In this document: positions 1 to 12,800 of the stretch, in pieces
Numbering within the stretch: the first letter of the stretch is position 1
Layout of the letters: every line of letters begins with the position of its first letter
NCBI GenBank assembly: GCA_017591395.1
Contig: WEDG01005302.1
Location: forward strand, 131,501-195,500
Origin: Schistocephalus solidus
Lineage: Eukaryota; Platyhelminthes; Cestoda; Diphyllobothriidea; Diphyllobothriidae
DNA: 64,000 nt
Reading direction: 5' to 3'
Translations under genes and position numbers: made by a program
Notes under the pieces: generated by a model
Database searches by the model: none
Seen by the model: the letters and a program-made list of their open reading frames with translations, nothing else
Told to the model about the DNA's origin: nothing

Positions 1-303
1 TAATTATTATAACCTCTTTTATGGAAACCGTTTTACTCGAAAACACATTACTATAACTTTTTAACCTGCTACACGACTGATTTACAATCCAATGGTTTAT
101 GCAATACTTGTTCACCTCAAACAATTTTCAGTTTATTCGGCAATCAAGCCAAAGTGTACTTCATAATAGCAATCACCACCCTGGAACTTTTTAAAATTGG
201 CATCAGGGCACTGTAACCCTCATGCTAGTATGGAAAGGTTTACTTGGGTGGCGAAAAGAAGAGGAAAAAATATTAACATATTCCATAACTGTATTTTTGG
301 AAG
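1..303. other. Upstream intron (presumed) of the rabphilin gene
   Basis: AT-rich sequence ending in an acceptor AG at 302-303. The frame of the next exon is open back to about 197 but shows no resemblance to the rabphilin Rab-binding helix, so I read it as intron. No promoter elements are evident. Confidence 0.5.
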
Positions 304-850
304 GTCCATGCTGAAACGGCTAGAAAACCTGACCCTGTCATCCGCACCCAGCAGTAAAAGTGCGTGCACTCTCTGCGGCCAAGAGTTCGGTCTTCTTTCG
401 AAGTCTGCAAACCACTGTGCAGACTGTGGCCGTCTGGTTTGCCCCCGTTGTTCAAAGGAATTCACAGAGGGAAGAGCAGACAGGACTCCTGGCGCAAATC
501 AGACTGAAGTGAACGAGATCTCGCCATCCCGGTACCTCCCACCCGAAACTGCTAGTCGTATGTCCTCCACAGAGCGTTCAATGCTGTTGCTTAGGAAGTT
601 TTGGCAAGCCCACCAGGCTACTGAAAAACGGGACATCAGAGGCCAACCATTGTCCTCCGCTAATGGTGTTGGTGGCGGTGGTGACACAACTCGTCTAACT
701 CGGCACCCTTTTAGAAAGTCGCTCTCCAATGAACGACCATCACGTCTATCACAGCTGTTTGGGTCTGAGAGCTTTTCAACTACCTCCAACTTGAGGGCCA
801 GTCGGCCGAAACGCTACCATCTGTGCAAACTGTGTTGTGAGGCCAGAGAG
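304..850 (+). CDS. RPH3A: Rabphilin exon: FYVE-like Rab-binding zinc finger with long insert
   Basis: This exon encodes the zinc finger of the Rab-binding domain. The eight zinc-ligand cysteines are C20/C23 (CTLC), C37/C40 (CADC), C45/C48 (CPRC) and C173/C176 (CKLC), preceded by KRLENL, which matches the RLEN helix end of rabphilins. The acceptor is AG at 302-303 and the donor is GAG|gtaaac at 851, phase 0. If the acceptor is used, the exon starts one base before TCC ATG. ATG 308 could only be a start if no upstream exon exists, and the missing Rab-binding helix argues against that. Between C48 and C173 lie 124 residues, against about 14 in mammalian rabphilin. They are Ser/Arg/Thr-rich with a GVGGGG run. 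The frame is open across this insert, so it looks coding, though an unrecognised retained intron cannot be excluded. Confidence 0.88.
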
Positions 851-3800
851 GTAAACAAGGTTTATTTTTGAGAGTAGCTTACTTGTGGATGCTCTTTAAG
901 CCCCTAGATCACAAAAAGTGTTTTTCGTCTAATATTCTCGAATTGTAACGGACAGTATAAGTTGGTCTGCAGTTTGCCTGTTCGACGCCGCAAACAAAAG
1001 TCTACAGGTACTATTAAACGTTACAATACGTAAGATGGTAAAACAAGTACGCATTGAAGGGTTTGCAGAGACTAAAATTCATTGAAACGTTTGTATGCAC
1101 TCCTTTTGATTTTAATATGAGTTCGATAATTATATCTTATTTAACCTTACCCACAAAAAACATTATTTTGATTTAAAAATATTCGATCTAACCAAACGTT
1201 TCTTCGCTATGTCAGACTAAACACAATTTATTTACGTATGTGTGACGTTATCCAATTACAATTCTATAATTTGGGGGTGCTGGGTGGGGTGCAAAACATA
1301 ACAGATGTAAAACAATTTACATATGCTGTAGAGTTACACCATTTCTTTTATTTTCCATCGAGCACATAAAAGTATAAACTATGTTTGCTTTAATACAATA
1401 GTTTTGAAATTATCTGGTGTTTATAAATTTTTATTGGTGAAAAAAGATTCTCCTTTGTTAGAGTTCACAGGCAAATAATCTGCCTTAGTACTTCTTATCG
1501 CAGATAATATATCAGGGATACAAAACTTTCATCTTCCTGCAAGATGTACAATGGTAGGTCACTGGAGTATTTACGTATGTGCAGCACGCAGAACAAGAAT
1601 GTTCTTATGAATAATGCATTAATGACGTGTGCATTTTGTGAGATAAACTTTATGGTAAATAAGCTCCAATATTGTCTTCCAAATATGCTTTATTCGCCTT
1701 CGACCTTTTATTATTGCATCCTAATAGGGCGCGACACAGCTTTCCGGAAATATTGGAAACATTTTAGTAAGATATATGTTTATAATTCTGTGAAGAGAAA
1801 ATTAAAGAAAATTGTTTCTAATTTTTTCGCTAATGTAATTAAAAGCTCAACAAGTTTTGAACAGTAATTAAAAAGCATATTTTGTCTACTTATTATTATA
1901 TTAATTAAAAGCAGTTCAATAGACTGACAGCAATTCATCGATCTTTTGATGCCTAATGTTATGTGGACACATCAAAATACTGCCATTTAGATGATGATTA
2001 TGTTAAATTAATGATAAAGGGGTATAAGTTCTACAAAGTGAATTGCATAATTAATTTTAGCTATGCTTTTTGAGAAGTGTGAATTCGTAACTTTTCAATG
2101 TTTAACAAATTAAACACTTTTAGTGCAAAAGAGAAGAAAGATATGATCTTCAAGAGTGCAATTGAATTTCCTAGAGTTTTTAGTTCATAATCTAGTTCGT
2201 CGTTAAAACTCGAAAAAATGTCAAAATGCGTCCCATTATATCGTCAATCCTATTAAAACCCTTACCAGTTCTCAATCATTGCTCTTTGAAAATGGATACT
2301 GGGACTTGCCATTTGGTCGCTACATCGCCACGACGATCGCTGACGTTTTTGTTAGGGTGCCAGATTTCGTTCAACTCTCGAGTTGGCTCACAGTGTCTAC
2401 GAAGCAGCGAAGTTGCCTCTTGTTTTATTTGCCCATAAGTCTGACTGCGACCCTACAAGTGTGTATTAGCATTGTTAACTTGTGGCTTGTGGGAACTACG
2501 CTCATAGTCTCTTGTACACAAGGTTTTCAAATGTCATTTAAAGATTGAACGGACCAATTTGCGTGCCTCAACACAGTGTATACCAAAAATATAAAATATT
2601 ACGCAGTTACGCAGATTAAGTCAAAACAATCTTCTCCAATGCTCGTGTAACCGAATAGTTTAACGCATCTGTAAACGATCCCTTTAGCAACAAAATGTTA
2701 TTTATACTGCCTTAACGTTGATCATCTGTAACGTCATTCCTTTATGTGCAGAAGTAAAATCTGAAAATTGCCTCTAGTCAAGATTGTTGTAAAGATTTTA
2801 TGCAGTGCAATTTAGATGCAGTTCCTGTCCGTATGAGTGGCAAAGACATAGCGCATTCGCAGAAACGTTTGACTGCAAGCATACACATCTTTGCATATTT
2901 TCATCTCGGATGTCGCAGGTGATTTTTAAAGCTATGTTCTATATTGAATGAGTCCTGGGATATTTTTCTAAGGCAACACCTAATACCGGTTTTCAATATT
3001 GTTCACTCACTTCTTATAAGAAGAAATTGCAGACACACTAATATTCCGCCGTGTATTCATTACAGTTAACACCTTATTTCCTCTATTACTCTGCCGGAGA
3101 AATAACAGCCCTTATAAAGGGGCCTACCTGTGAGGCTCTCTTTAGCCTGTAGGGTGAATGTGGCATTGATGTCTGTTTTAGTTCAACTTAGGCCATGCAT
3201 TTTACATTGCTTAGCGGAATTCGATATTCCCGAAGGCAAATTTACTGTGAAAGATCAGAACTAGTGAATCAACTGCAGCATGGGCCTAACATGAGATACA
3301 AATGGGGTGGTTGCTCTATCTTTAGGCAGATCAATTTAAGGATTGGTGTCGTTAGGTGCTGGTTGGATTTCCGAGCTTACATTACTGCTTCTGGTAGCGG
3401 TACTAAAGTAGACAAGTCAACCTGCAATTAACTGTCACGTGGAACCCAGTGGGCTCCCACCCGGCATCAACTGGAGGCGGGCTATGCAAAGCAGATGGGG
3501 TTTGAGATTCCCAGACGAGCTCCGATAAGATACATACGTGGCAAAATCGGGAAGAGGTAGTGTGTTCACTTGTTTTATCGGAATCACTGGATTCTGCAGG
3601 GACTTGAACGTCATCCCAGGATGTTTGCCCTGCCAGGTATGATTTTTGGCCATATTCTGTGACCTGAGGATGTAAGGCGTTGCTAGGTACTACCTTCACT
3701 TCTGCCTTAATGCTTCTGATCGCCTTCCTGTTGATAATCGTGTTAAAATTTAGTTTGCAGACATTACTTTAGACTTTGCTCGTATCATTTGATCTGCAAT

Positions 3801-6800
3801 GGCTCCTCGTGCGCCTACTGTAAGGAAAACGCCAATAACTGAACAAAAACCGGATTTCGCCCCATAAAAAACTTTAAGGTGCAGCATCTGTACGTCCAAC
3901 ATGACAAATATGTTGAGTGCAAATGGAACACTGCTGAGTAAGTCAATAAACTCTCCCACTGTTGACTGAATATTGGGGTTCAGTGAATATGGCAGGGGTC
4001 CTCTTAGCTTGCTATCAGCAATACCTAAATTAAAACCCGGTCAAGCATAATAAAACGGATTTTGCTTATGCAGACCCCAACTAAAATTGGCTGGACGGAT
4101 ATAAAAATCTGCTCTGGCTCAAATGGCAGAGGAAGCCCAAAAAACAAATTGAATCGTGTTATCGAGAAATTAATGAAGAGAAACAAGGTAGTATAGGGCA
4201 CATGATGCAGACACACGTTCGTGGACGCTGGATCAATCGCATTCGCATTGTGGTTCTGGAAATAGGGATGAAGTAAAATCCCTAAACGCAGTCAAACATG
4301 GATGAATCGCCAACAGGGATCGGTTGGGCTGCGCAGGACCTCTTCCATGACATACCTGCGGGTGCCGTCTTGAATCCAGTGATAATCGACGAATCCAGTG
4401 GTTGTACTCATTTTAAAAACCTGATCACGATACTCCAAACGGGTTAAAAAAGGAAAAAAAACTGTAGGTAGAGTTATTTTATTGACAAAGGAATGTGAGA
4501 ATGGAATGAGCATTTTTGGATTATCAGCCGTCATCCTCCAGGCATACCCAACCCCAGGAATGCAACTGCTGTGGCCATAAATTATGACCTATTAGTTAGA
4601 AATTTAACGTCAGTAAATTGATTGGTGAGTGCTCCTTAACCACTGTTAATATAGTTGATTACAACTGACATGTCAACCAGCCGTGTCTCAGTGGTTAGTA
4701 TGTTTGGACATTTACACAACAAGTTAGTAAATATCCATGACTGGGTGATGAGGGTTACAAACCAGAAATCACCATTGCACTGCGTGGTTATCAAGATTTT
4801 GTCAAGATACCCGCTCAGCTCACAGCAAAGTAGGGAATCCATCGATTCTTATACAAAGAAAAAGTAAATCACTTTAATATTTATTTAATTTTCTTGAGTA
4901 AGGGAGTTTAAAAGTGAACGTTCGATTTTTAACCCCAACCTTTAGGCATGCAACTAATAAACACTTTAACTTCTTCAATCAGAATTGCTAGGTTGTTGCT
5001 CTGGTAAAATAAACCCCAAAAAGATGATAGTCCGTTGCAGAATTGTAAGGCATACGGTGAAGTCTAAAATGGTGCACAGTTCAAATAGGTTACTCCGCGC
5101 ATTCTGGTTAACGACATGTTTGGCTGGCAGCAGGTAAATAACAGCACTGATTCGTTTCTGGTTCTCAGTTCCAGCTGTTACCATGCAAGGTTTGGATAAT
5201 TACATGACCTGCTTCCTATCTGATAACCTAGCAGACTACCATGAGTAAATTTGATCTACTTTCACCATTCTGATGGTGCCAGCATGTACACCTACGCTGA
5301 TATCATGGCTCCCGGTGTGGCCTCGTAGCTCAGTTGGCTAGAGCGTTAGCTGTACTAATGCCTCCCCCTTGCTGACGTGGGTTTGAATCCCACAAAGACC
5401 GCCGAGTTTTTCAAAAGTGGGTCAAATGAATGAATTTAAGGTCAATTGGTCTTTACTAGTTCCAATTAAATGCACAAACTTGCGTTTTCTATTCTAAATG
5501 ATCACCACTTAGCTGTCAGCATCATGCTTATCGCCGATCGTCAAATCGAGTTGCATCCAACTGCCAACAAGTGACTCTGTGCCCACAGAGATTTTAAAGT
5601 TTTCTTAATCTCTTTAAAGAGACACTCTAGAAAATGGACATTAAAATGTTTAATGGCACAAAACTTTTTATTATTCTGAAAAAGCTGCACACGAGACGAG
5701 GTTGCTGGGAGCGTAGCACACTTGGAAGCTATGAGCATGTTCTGTCTTCAGTGGGCGCTTGTCAACATGGGAATCTTACTGTAAGGGTCAATTGAGAGCC
5801 AATCAGTGGAGGCCAGGATATAAATTGACTGTCAGACCGGTGACTGGTGTGCACGCCTAGCTACGAAATGCGATACGCGTACGTACAATGTCTCATGGCT
5901 CCCACCCAGGAAAAGGCCAGATGGAGCCAACGGAATGTCAGCGTTGGAACGCCTATGAGAAGCATAATGTCTGCTATGAGTTTTTCGTAGCAAGCAGAGG
6001 AATTTACTGCGCAATATTTTGTTCCAGTTGTATACTACTGTTTAATGTAATTTGTTTACTTTCCTGTTTAATGGGCTACTAACATGTATGAAAAGTCTCA
6101 AATCTTTTTTAAAGATTTGGAAGCGTTCAGGCGCCTGGTTCCACAAAAGTCTTCCTCGTTGTAAGCTCTACAGCTGTCCACCAAGCCCGCTGGGGACGAC
6201 GATGACAGACGGTCAAAGGAACATGTTACTAAATAGCCCATCGGATTTAGTGCCATCGTTCACTACAGTTCGGTCGAGAAGTGATGACTGGACACGAGTA
6301 GAACATAAAAGTAAGTGATAATATAACTGGAGGATATTGGGAGTGAGGTGTTCACGTCCTTGCCAAATACTTGTTTCATTTTAAAATCATGCATGCAGTG
6401 GAATTTGCGAGGTTTACAACAATCATTTTGAAATTTACTAAGAAAATACATTAAAACTGTTAAAATGATCATTTATCTTCTTATCAGTGAGCAGTGCAAG
6501 ATGACAGTGATCAAAAGTAGTTTGCATTTGAAGTAAAAAAAACAAATTGAAAGGGATTATGTGTATTTTAGAGACATACTTTTTTGCATGCACTAGTCTA
6601 TGGCCAAAAACGTAAAAAAGGAAAATTTCGTGGAGTAAAGCAGACGGTTATGGTATGATTCTGGATTTTTTGCAGCCTGATTTATTTTGTATTCTAATTC
6701 AGTGCTCTGTTACAACACATTATGGTTAATCTGAAACGCGAAGTAAAATAGGGATCCGCTTAATGTACTCAAATGTGAATTCAGTACACAATGTTTACGG

Positions 6801-9800
6801 TTAAATGCCGTAAATATTCTAACAGCATGACATAACTTTGAATGAAACGATAATCACTGAGACTTGAAAGCAGCCTGTAAGCTGTCCGACAACCGACATT
6901 TAGGTATAATCTCCCCAAATTTATGATTGAAATTTACAACTGTATGGTAGCGTGCATAATGGACGGGTCCATGTCGAACCTATCAACATCGATTTAGCCA
7001 AACAGAGTTTTCGAAGGTGAACTGGTGCAGGAATCCGGACTATCAGGTACTTTAGTTGACTCTTCGAATGAGAGGTCTGTACATCATCCACATATCTCGA
7101 AGTACTTGTCCAAAGTGGCAAAAACATACGTGGATTATGCATATGCCTTTGCTTATGTTTACAATTAGTAATCAGGTGGCAAGCTAATGCTGCTGCTTAT
7201 CGTTTTTAGAGAACTGATGAGTCAAAATTTTTTAAGAGACTTCTGCTTTTTATTTAACATTGATGGTATTTTAATCAATATTAATACATATTTTGGGCAA
7301 GAACCCAAAGTATAAAACACTTTTAAGAAGATGGTTTGTACGTTTACCGAATGTTTCATGGATTTCCTTTGTGACTGAGTCTGGTGTCCGAAATATATTC
7401 CCTTATCTTCGTTTTATGAGTTTTCTTAGGTGAAAAAAATTGCAAGTCACGATATCAGGAAAATAATGTGCAAATTTGAACAATTTAACCTCAGTTTTTT
7501 TTATATATCTTGTCTGTGCAGAGGCACATTGATAAAACACATCATTAAGTTACTGATGTTTTCAAAAATATCCAAAACATTCGGAAGTGATTTATCAATT
7601 TACGATGTCTACCCTCTAGTCTAATCGTTTACACTTATCATCGTCGTCGTGAATTTTCATGAGAGAAAAACCTTGAACACACAATTAAGTTGCTGATTTT
7701 GGAGCTTTGAATTCTGCTGAAGTACTCTCCAAATTTGACAATTATCTTTAGATGGCTAAAATATCCTGCTTTATCCAACAGAAGTTGGCAGTCAAAAACC
7801 GGTTGCAAATTGAGGGAATATCGGGGTTGAAAACGGCTTGCTGCAATTTTTTATTTTAACAATAAATATAACAAATACAAGTGGCAATGCTGGATATATC
7901 CGGAAGTAGGGCGTCTAGTTGCCGGTATGTTTTTATGCTCGGCTACATTCAACGTAATAGAAACAATTCAACTCAGCCCAGCATTCGTGGATGGCGATGT
8001 CAACGTGACTACCATGCATGCTGACATGTTTTTCCTTAACAAAACGTGCTACAGTGAAATTTTACACAAATGAAAGCTTTAGCTACAAACTGAGCTAATA
8101 AGCTTCATACCCAGCAGTGAAGATAAAAATCTTTTAGTGATATTCTTAAAATTAACGCATTTGTAAATTCCTTTTTATCTTGTTGTCTCACTTCTTTGCG
8201 AGTGATGTATTTTGACTATCACATAAATGTACCAATAAACCAGGTTCCCGAATAGTCTTTATAAAAAACGGAGGAAACTAGTAGAGCCACTAAAATTTCA
8301 AGCTGGATAAAGACACAAACTGGCAAACAGTCCTGTAATAAAAAGCCAAACTCTAGTGCTGGTTGTAATTTACCCTAATTTCAGCTTAAATTAAAATGTA
8401 GGTCATGGAGAGAAGTTTCATTTAGTATTTCATTAAATAAATGCAAATAAACAGAATTAGAAGCAGACCATCTTAAAACCAACAATGACAGGTCTTTCAT
8501 GTTGTTCACTCACTTATTATATGTGGATGTCAGCAGTGCTTAGATAATAGCCCATCCAGTACTGTAATTATTGCGATAGATTTCTTTTTATGTATTCAAA
8601 TTCTTTTTTCTGTAAATAATATCAGTGAGCGTGTTTAATTTCTTGTTTCGACTCAAGTTTGTTGATCATTTTATAATTTTTCGAATGATTACGTATATTC
8701 ATTTGCTAATATCAGAAATGTATCTATAATTCACAGAATCATATTTGGAATCAACCACTCAGGGGACGAGGGACTACGTTCCAGGTAGGAATAAGTCAAA
8801 TTTACCGACCTTTTAATAATTTGGTTGTTCGTGCATACACTTTAAATTTAAAAGGCTGTAAAATGATTTTTTAAAATGGACTTTTCTTCTAACAATTAAT
8901 TTTGGATTCCTTCGTGATTGAATCTTTTTGCGTTCTAGTAAGGGTTGGGAAAAGAAAACTCGTAAACCGTTATATTTTAAAGGATTGGAATTTTACGTTC
9001 ACGTTGGTATTTTTAGTTTTCTCATTGTCAATGGCTTTTAGACAAGTATGCAATAAAATATGAAATGCAAATCCTTTGATGCTGTCTAACATTTTTTTTT
9101 TTGAACCACAGGCCTTTGTTTTAGAATTATACTTAATTGGGGTGACCGTGGACTGTGGATAATGCACAAGGCTTTTGCTATAATCCGCTTGATTGTAGTT
9201 TTTAAGTTAACCTTGGCTAGACCAAAACAACGCGGTAATTGGAGGCAAGCTCATTCACACGACATTCCATTTTTTCTATCATACCTTTTCAAATGGCGTA
9301 TTTATTCTATTTTGACTCGTGATCATGAATAGTTAAAGGAAGCTGCTATTGATCCGAAAATTTGCCAATCGACACATGCTTACTTATCTAAATGGATAAA
9401 ATGTGCGAAATTAATATTTTATTCCTTCCATAAATTGTATGCTTATAGGTGCAGGACCCGTATCAGATGCCAAAATACCATCTTTCCAAGGTCAGACGTC
9501 TACAGATAAACACAATTTCATCGGCCTTTGACCTGGAGTCGCCTGGTTCGGCAGATGGTATTCGTCATGTCCCCTCGAAAGAGAGCATCAACTGCAATCC
9601 GATTGTGCTTCATCAGCAGCAGCAGCAGCTACACTGTCCCGTCCTTAAATAATACCCAGAAAAATGGAAATGACTTTGCGCAAATTAGCAGTGCTCCGTC
9701 TACCATAGTAACGAGGTCACCAAGACGAGCAACCAACGCATCTGATACAGTGGTTATGAAAGACAGTAAGATTGCTAGCATCTTTCCCCGAGGCTGCGGC

Positions 9801-12800
9801 TCTGAGTTTACCACCGCCTTCATTTACACTGTCAAATGATTTTGGCATCAGAAAAGGCATGCCTGTCCCACCGAAGTCCGGCATTTCCATGGCAGAAGGT
9901 ATAAAGCTTCTTTTATTTCACGAAATTCCCCAATTTGGCTTGTACGCTGTCTCTGTCGCTGAATCAAACTTTCGTTTTAATCTATAAATAATGTTCTTGC
10001 ATTTTTAAGATAAAGTTCTTTCAATGCATTTTAAGTATCCTAAAGAACATGCACTTCAGTATTTTGTCTCCTGTAAAACTACCACCCTCAGTTTCAATCA
10101 CAGGTCAAGGTCATAATGATTTTAACTTTTTACGAACTGGACCTACAGAATGAGATCTGTAAAAACCCAAAAAGTTATTCAGCTAAACTTTTGACTGCAT
10201 TTGTGCTGCATTGCATTTCTCTTTCCTTTATTTTCAAAGCACCACTGGGAATACTGTACTTTTCGATACTCCGCGATGTTGGAAATGCAGAGCTGCATGT
10301 AAAAAAATCCAAAAAGCAAAGGTAACTATCCATTTCGTTTTGTGCGTTCATGCATAATTTTTTCCTGATTCTAAGACCTTATTTAACAGAGCCTTGAAAG
10401 AATCACCCTTAAATAAGAACAAACCTCTATTAGTTAACTTGCACGTTGACTTACCTTTAAGAAACGTGACACATTATATTTTAAGAAGAGTTTCATATTT
10501 GAGTCATTTTCTGGCCGATTGAATGAAGGGTACAGTCAAAACGTATCTGAACAGGAACGTGAAAGTAAAGTAGGTGCATTGCTTCTGTTTAAAATCTTCT
10601 CTTTGTAACACGGCCAAGGTTTACAACATAGCTTGGAAACTTTAAATTTGGCCGAATGCATACAATTTTCACTGATTTACTATAGTACACATTAATTACT
10701 TACAACCTTTTATGCCTTAACTCAACTGAATCTCATAGAGTGGAGCCAAATGCCTGAAAGCTCTTATCTTGAGATGTTTGTGAAGACGCATTTAATATTC
10801 AAAGAGGATAAAATTCCCAACACTTCATAGTGATACACATGTTGAAACACGTGCAATCCATTCAGTGCAAGGATATTCCAGTGTGCGACTTATACTGTAA
10901 GGACATGGATAACTAGAGTTTTATATGGAAAAAATGTTAATAAATATAATTTCAATGGATTCGGTTAAGTAGCAATTAAATTCAGCTTATTTCAGTGCTG
11001 TGTGCAAACCAGATTTTTCTCTTGCTTTACCATGCGTGATATATTCGATTTCTGAATAAATCGGACATAATTTATTACTTAAGAGCCTGATCGCAATGGA
11101 TGCAAATGGACTCTCCGATCCTTTCGTGGTGTGCCAACTTTTGCCTGTCACAGGAAAACGCTTCCGAACCCGGACAATTCCACAAAATCTTAACCCTATG
11201 TGGAACGAAACATTTGTTTTCACAGACTTTGACAATAAAAAACTTGAGAAACGAGTTTTGAGGTTAGATATATACGTTATTAGTTTTATACTGATAGTTT
11301 TATACTGAAAGTTTTAATTTACCGTTTTTCAATTTACTGTCCTCGACGTGGCCATCCTTCTAAAATGCCACATGTTTTTAACTTGAAAAAGATTGTCAAA
11401 TCTATGGAATATAGTAGAATTTGTCAAGGTTCCACAGCATTTGCAACAGAAAAGTAAATAACTCTGGAAACCAAAAATGGTAGGATACACAATTAACATT
11501 GAATTAGCTTATTAAAAACTTAAAATGAGAGCAGCGTCCATTCCATATTGATCTTCTGTGAGACCCATGACAAGTTATTGGCTAACGGCTGCCTCAGTAT
11601 ATAACACTTTTACGGAGCAAAAACGCAGAAACAATAACCTATTTGCAATAATCCATATCTGATTCCGTCTATAATGATGATTTAATCTGTAAATCCGAAA
11701 AATCAGGCAAATAAATTTATTGTACTGACGATTACATCTACGTCTCCTCGATACCTGTAAGTACCATATGCCCTTGTTGTACGTTATGATTGTAGTGATT
11801 CAAAACGTACTCCAAAGTCTTATATTTACATAATCTTACTCACCTTCATTACCAGAATCTTCGGCAGACATTTTGCAGACGCAATTTGCAAGTGCTCGCT
11901 GCCACTTCCGTGAACCTGATTATTCTGAAATAGATGAAGATGTTAGTTATTTAGGCCGGGGAGCTAGCCCGACTCAAACAATTTTCTATATTTTTTGAGA
12001 AAAAACGCCAAGTGTTGGTTGTCTTGTTTGCCTAGTATCCTGACCGGTTGTGGGCTGCGTCTTATTAACTTAAAATTAGAACTAAAAATAAAACTGCGCT
12101 CGTTGGCTTTGAGTTATCGTTCCCTCAGTAGTTTGAGCTTTGCTAGGAATGCTCTACGAAATAGCTTGCTGTAAGCTATGACCAATAACCCCCAGTTGTC
12201 TATCCTGGGCTGTTGAACACTTTTGACGCGTCATTTTCATTTCAAACCCAAAAAGATTCAAAAGATTTGGAGACGTGCGAATACACCCATTCACTGTGGG
12301 ATCATATTTAGACTCTGGATGTTCTGTGTGATTTCTGCTAGTCTTCTTTCCAGTGGAGCAAGTTACATCGTCAGCTTTGTCAACATATCTAAGAAGTTAG
12401 TTTGACATCAGTCTTCCTACTTAGTCTATTCAAAAACTTTTCATGCTGTAAAAACTGACCAAGCATACGCCAGACCGACCGCATATGGAGTTATCGCTGA
12501 TTTCAAATGAGGCAAAAAGGCTAGAACACAAATTTGTACTATACATTGAACAGCTTGCAAATTCTACCAACTCTTAGATTGACGATTGAATAAAACTGTC
12601 AATTTAATTTGTTCAAATACAACAGATGTGTGCAAAACTGTAGTTATTAAGATATTTCCCTATTACATCCTTTGAGTATTTACAATGGAAATAGTCCAAT
12701 CTGGATCCACGGGTATGACTTGTTCATGACAAGAAAATTTACGAGTTAAATTTGTAATACTGGGGTCTCTGAAAGCAACCTGACGTTTAAAATTTCGACC

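Noticed and set aside
197..303. Frame open upstream of the zinc finger with an ATG-like start
   Set aside because: The residues do not resemble the rabphilin Rab-binding helix, and an acceptor AG lies at 302-303.
2226..2548. Two overlapping plus-strand frames in the first intron that look fairly protein-like
   Set aside because: No known domain and no splice context joining the rabphilin exons. The phases of the flanking exons already match without it.
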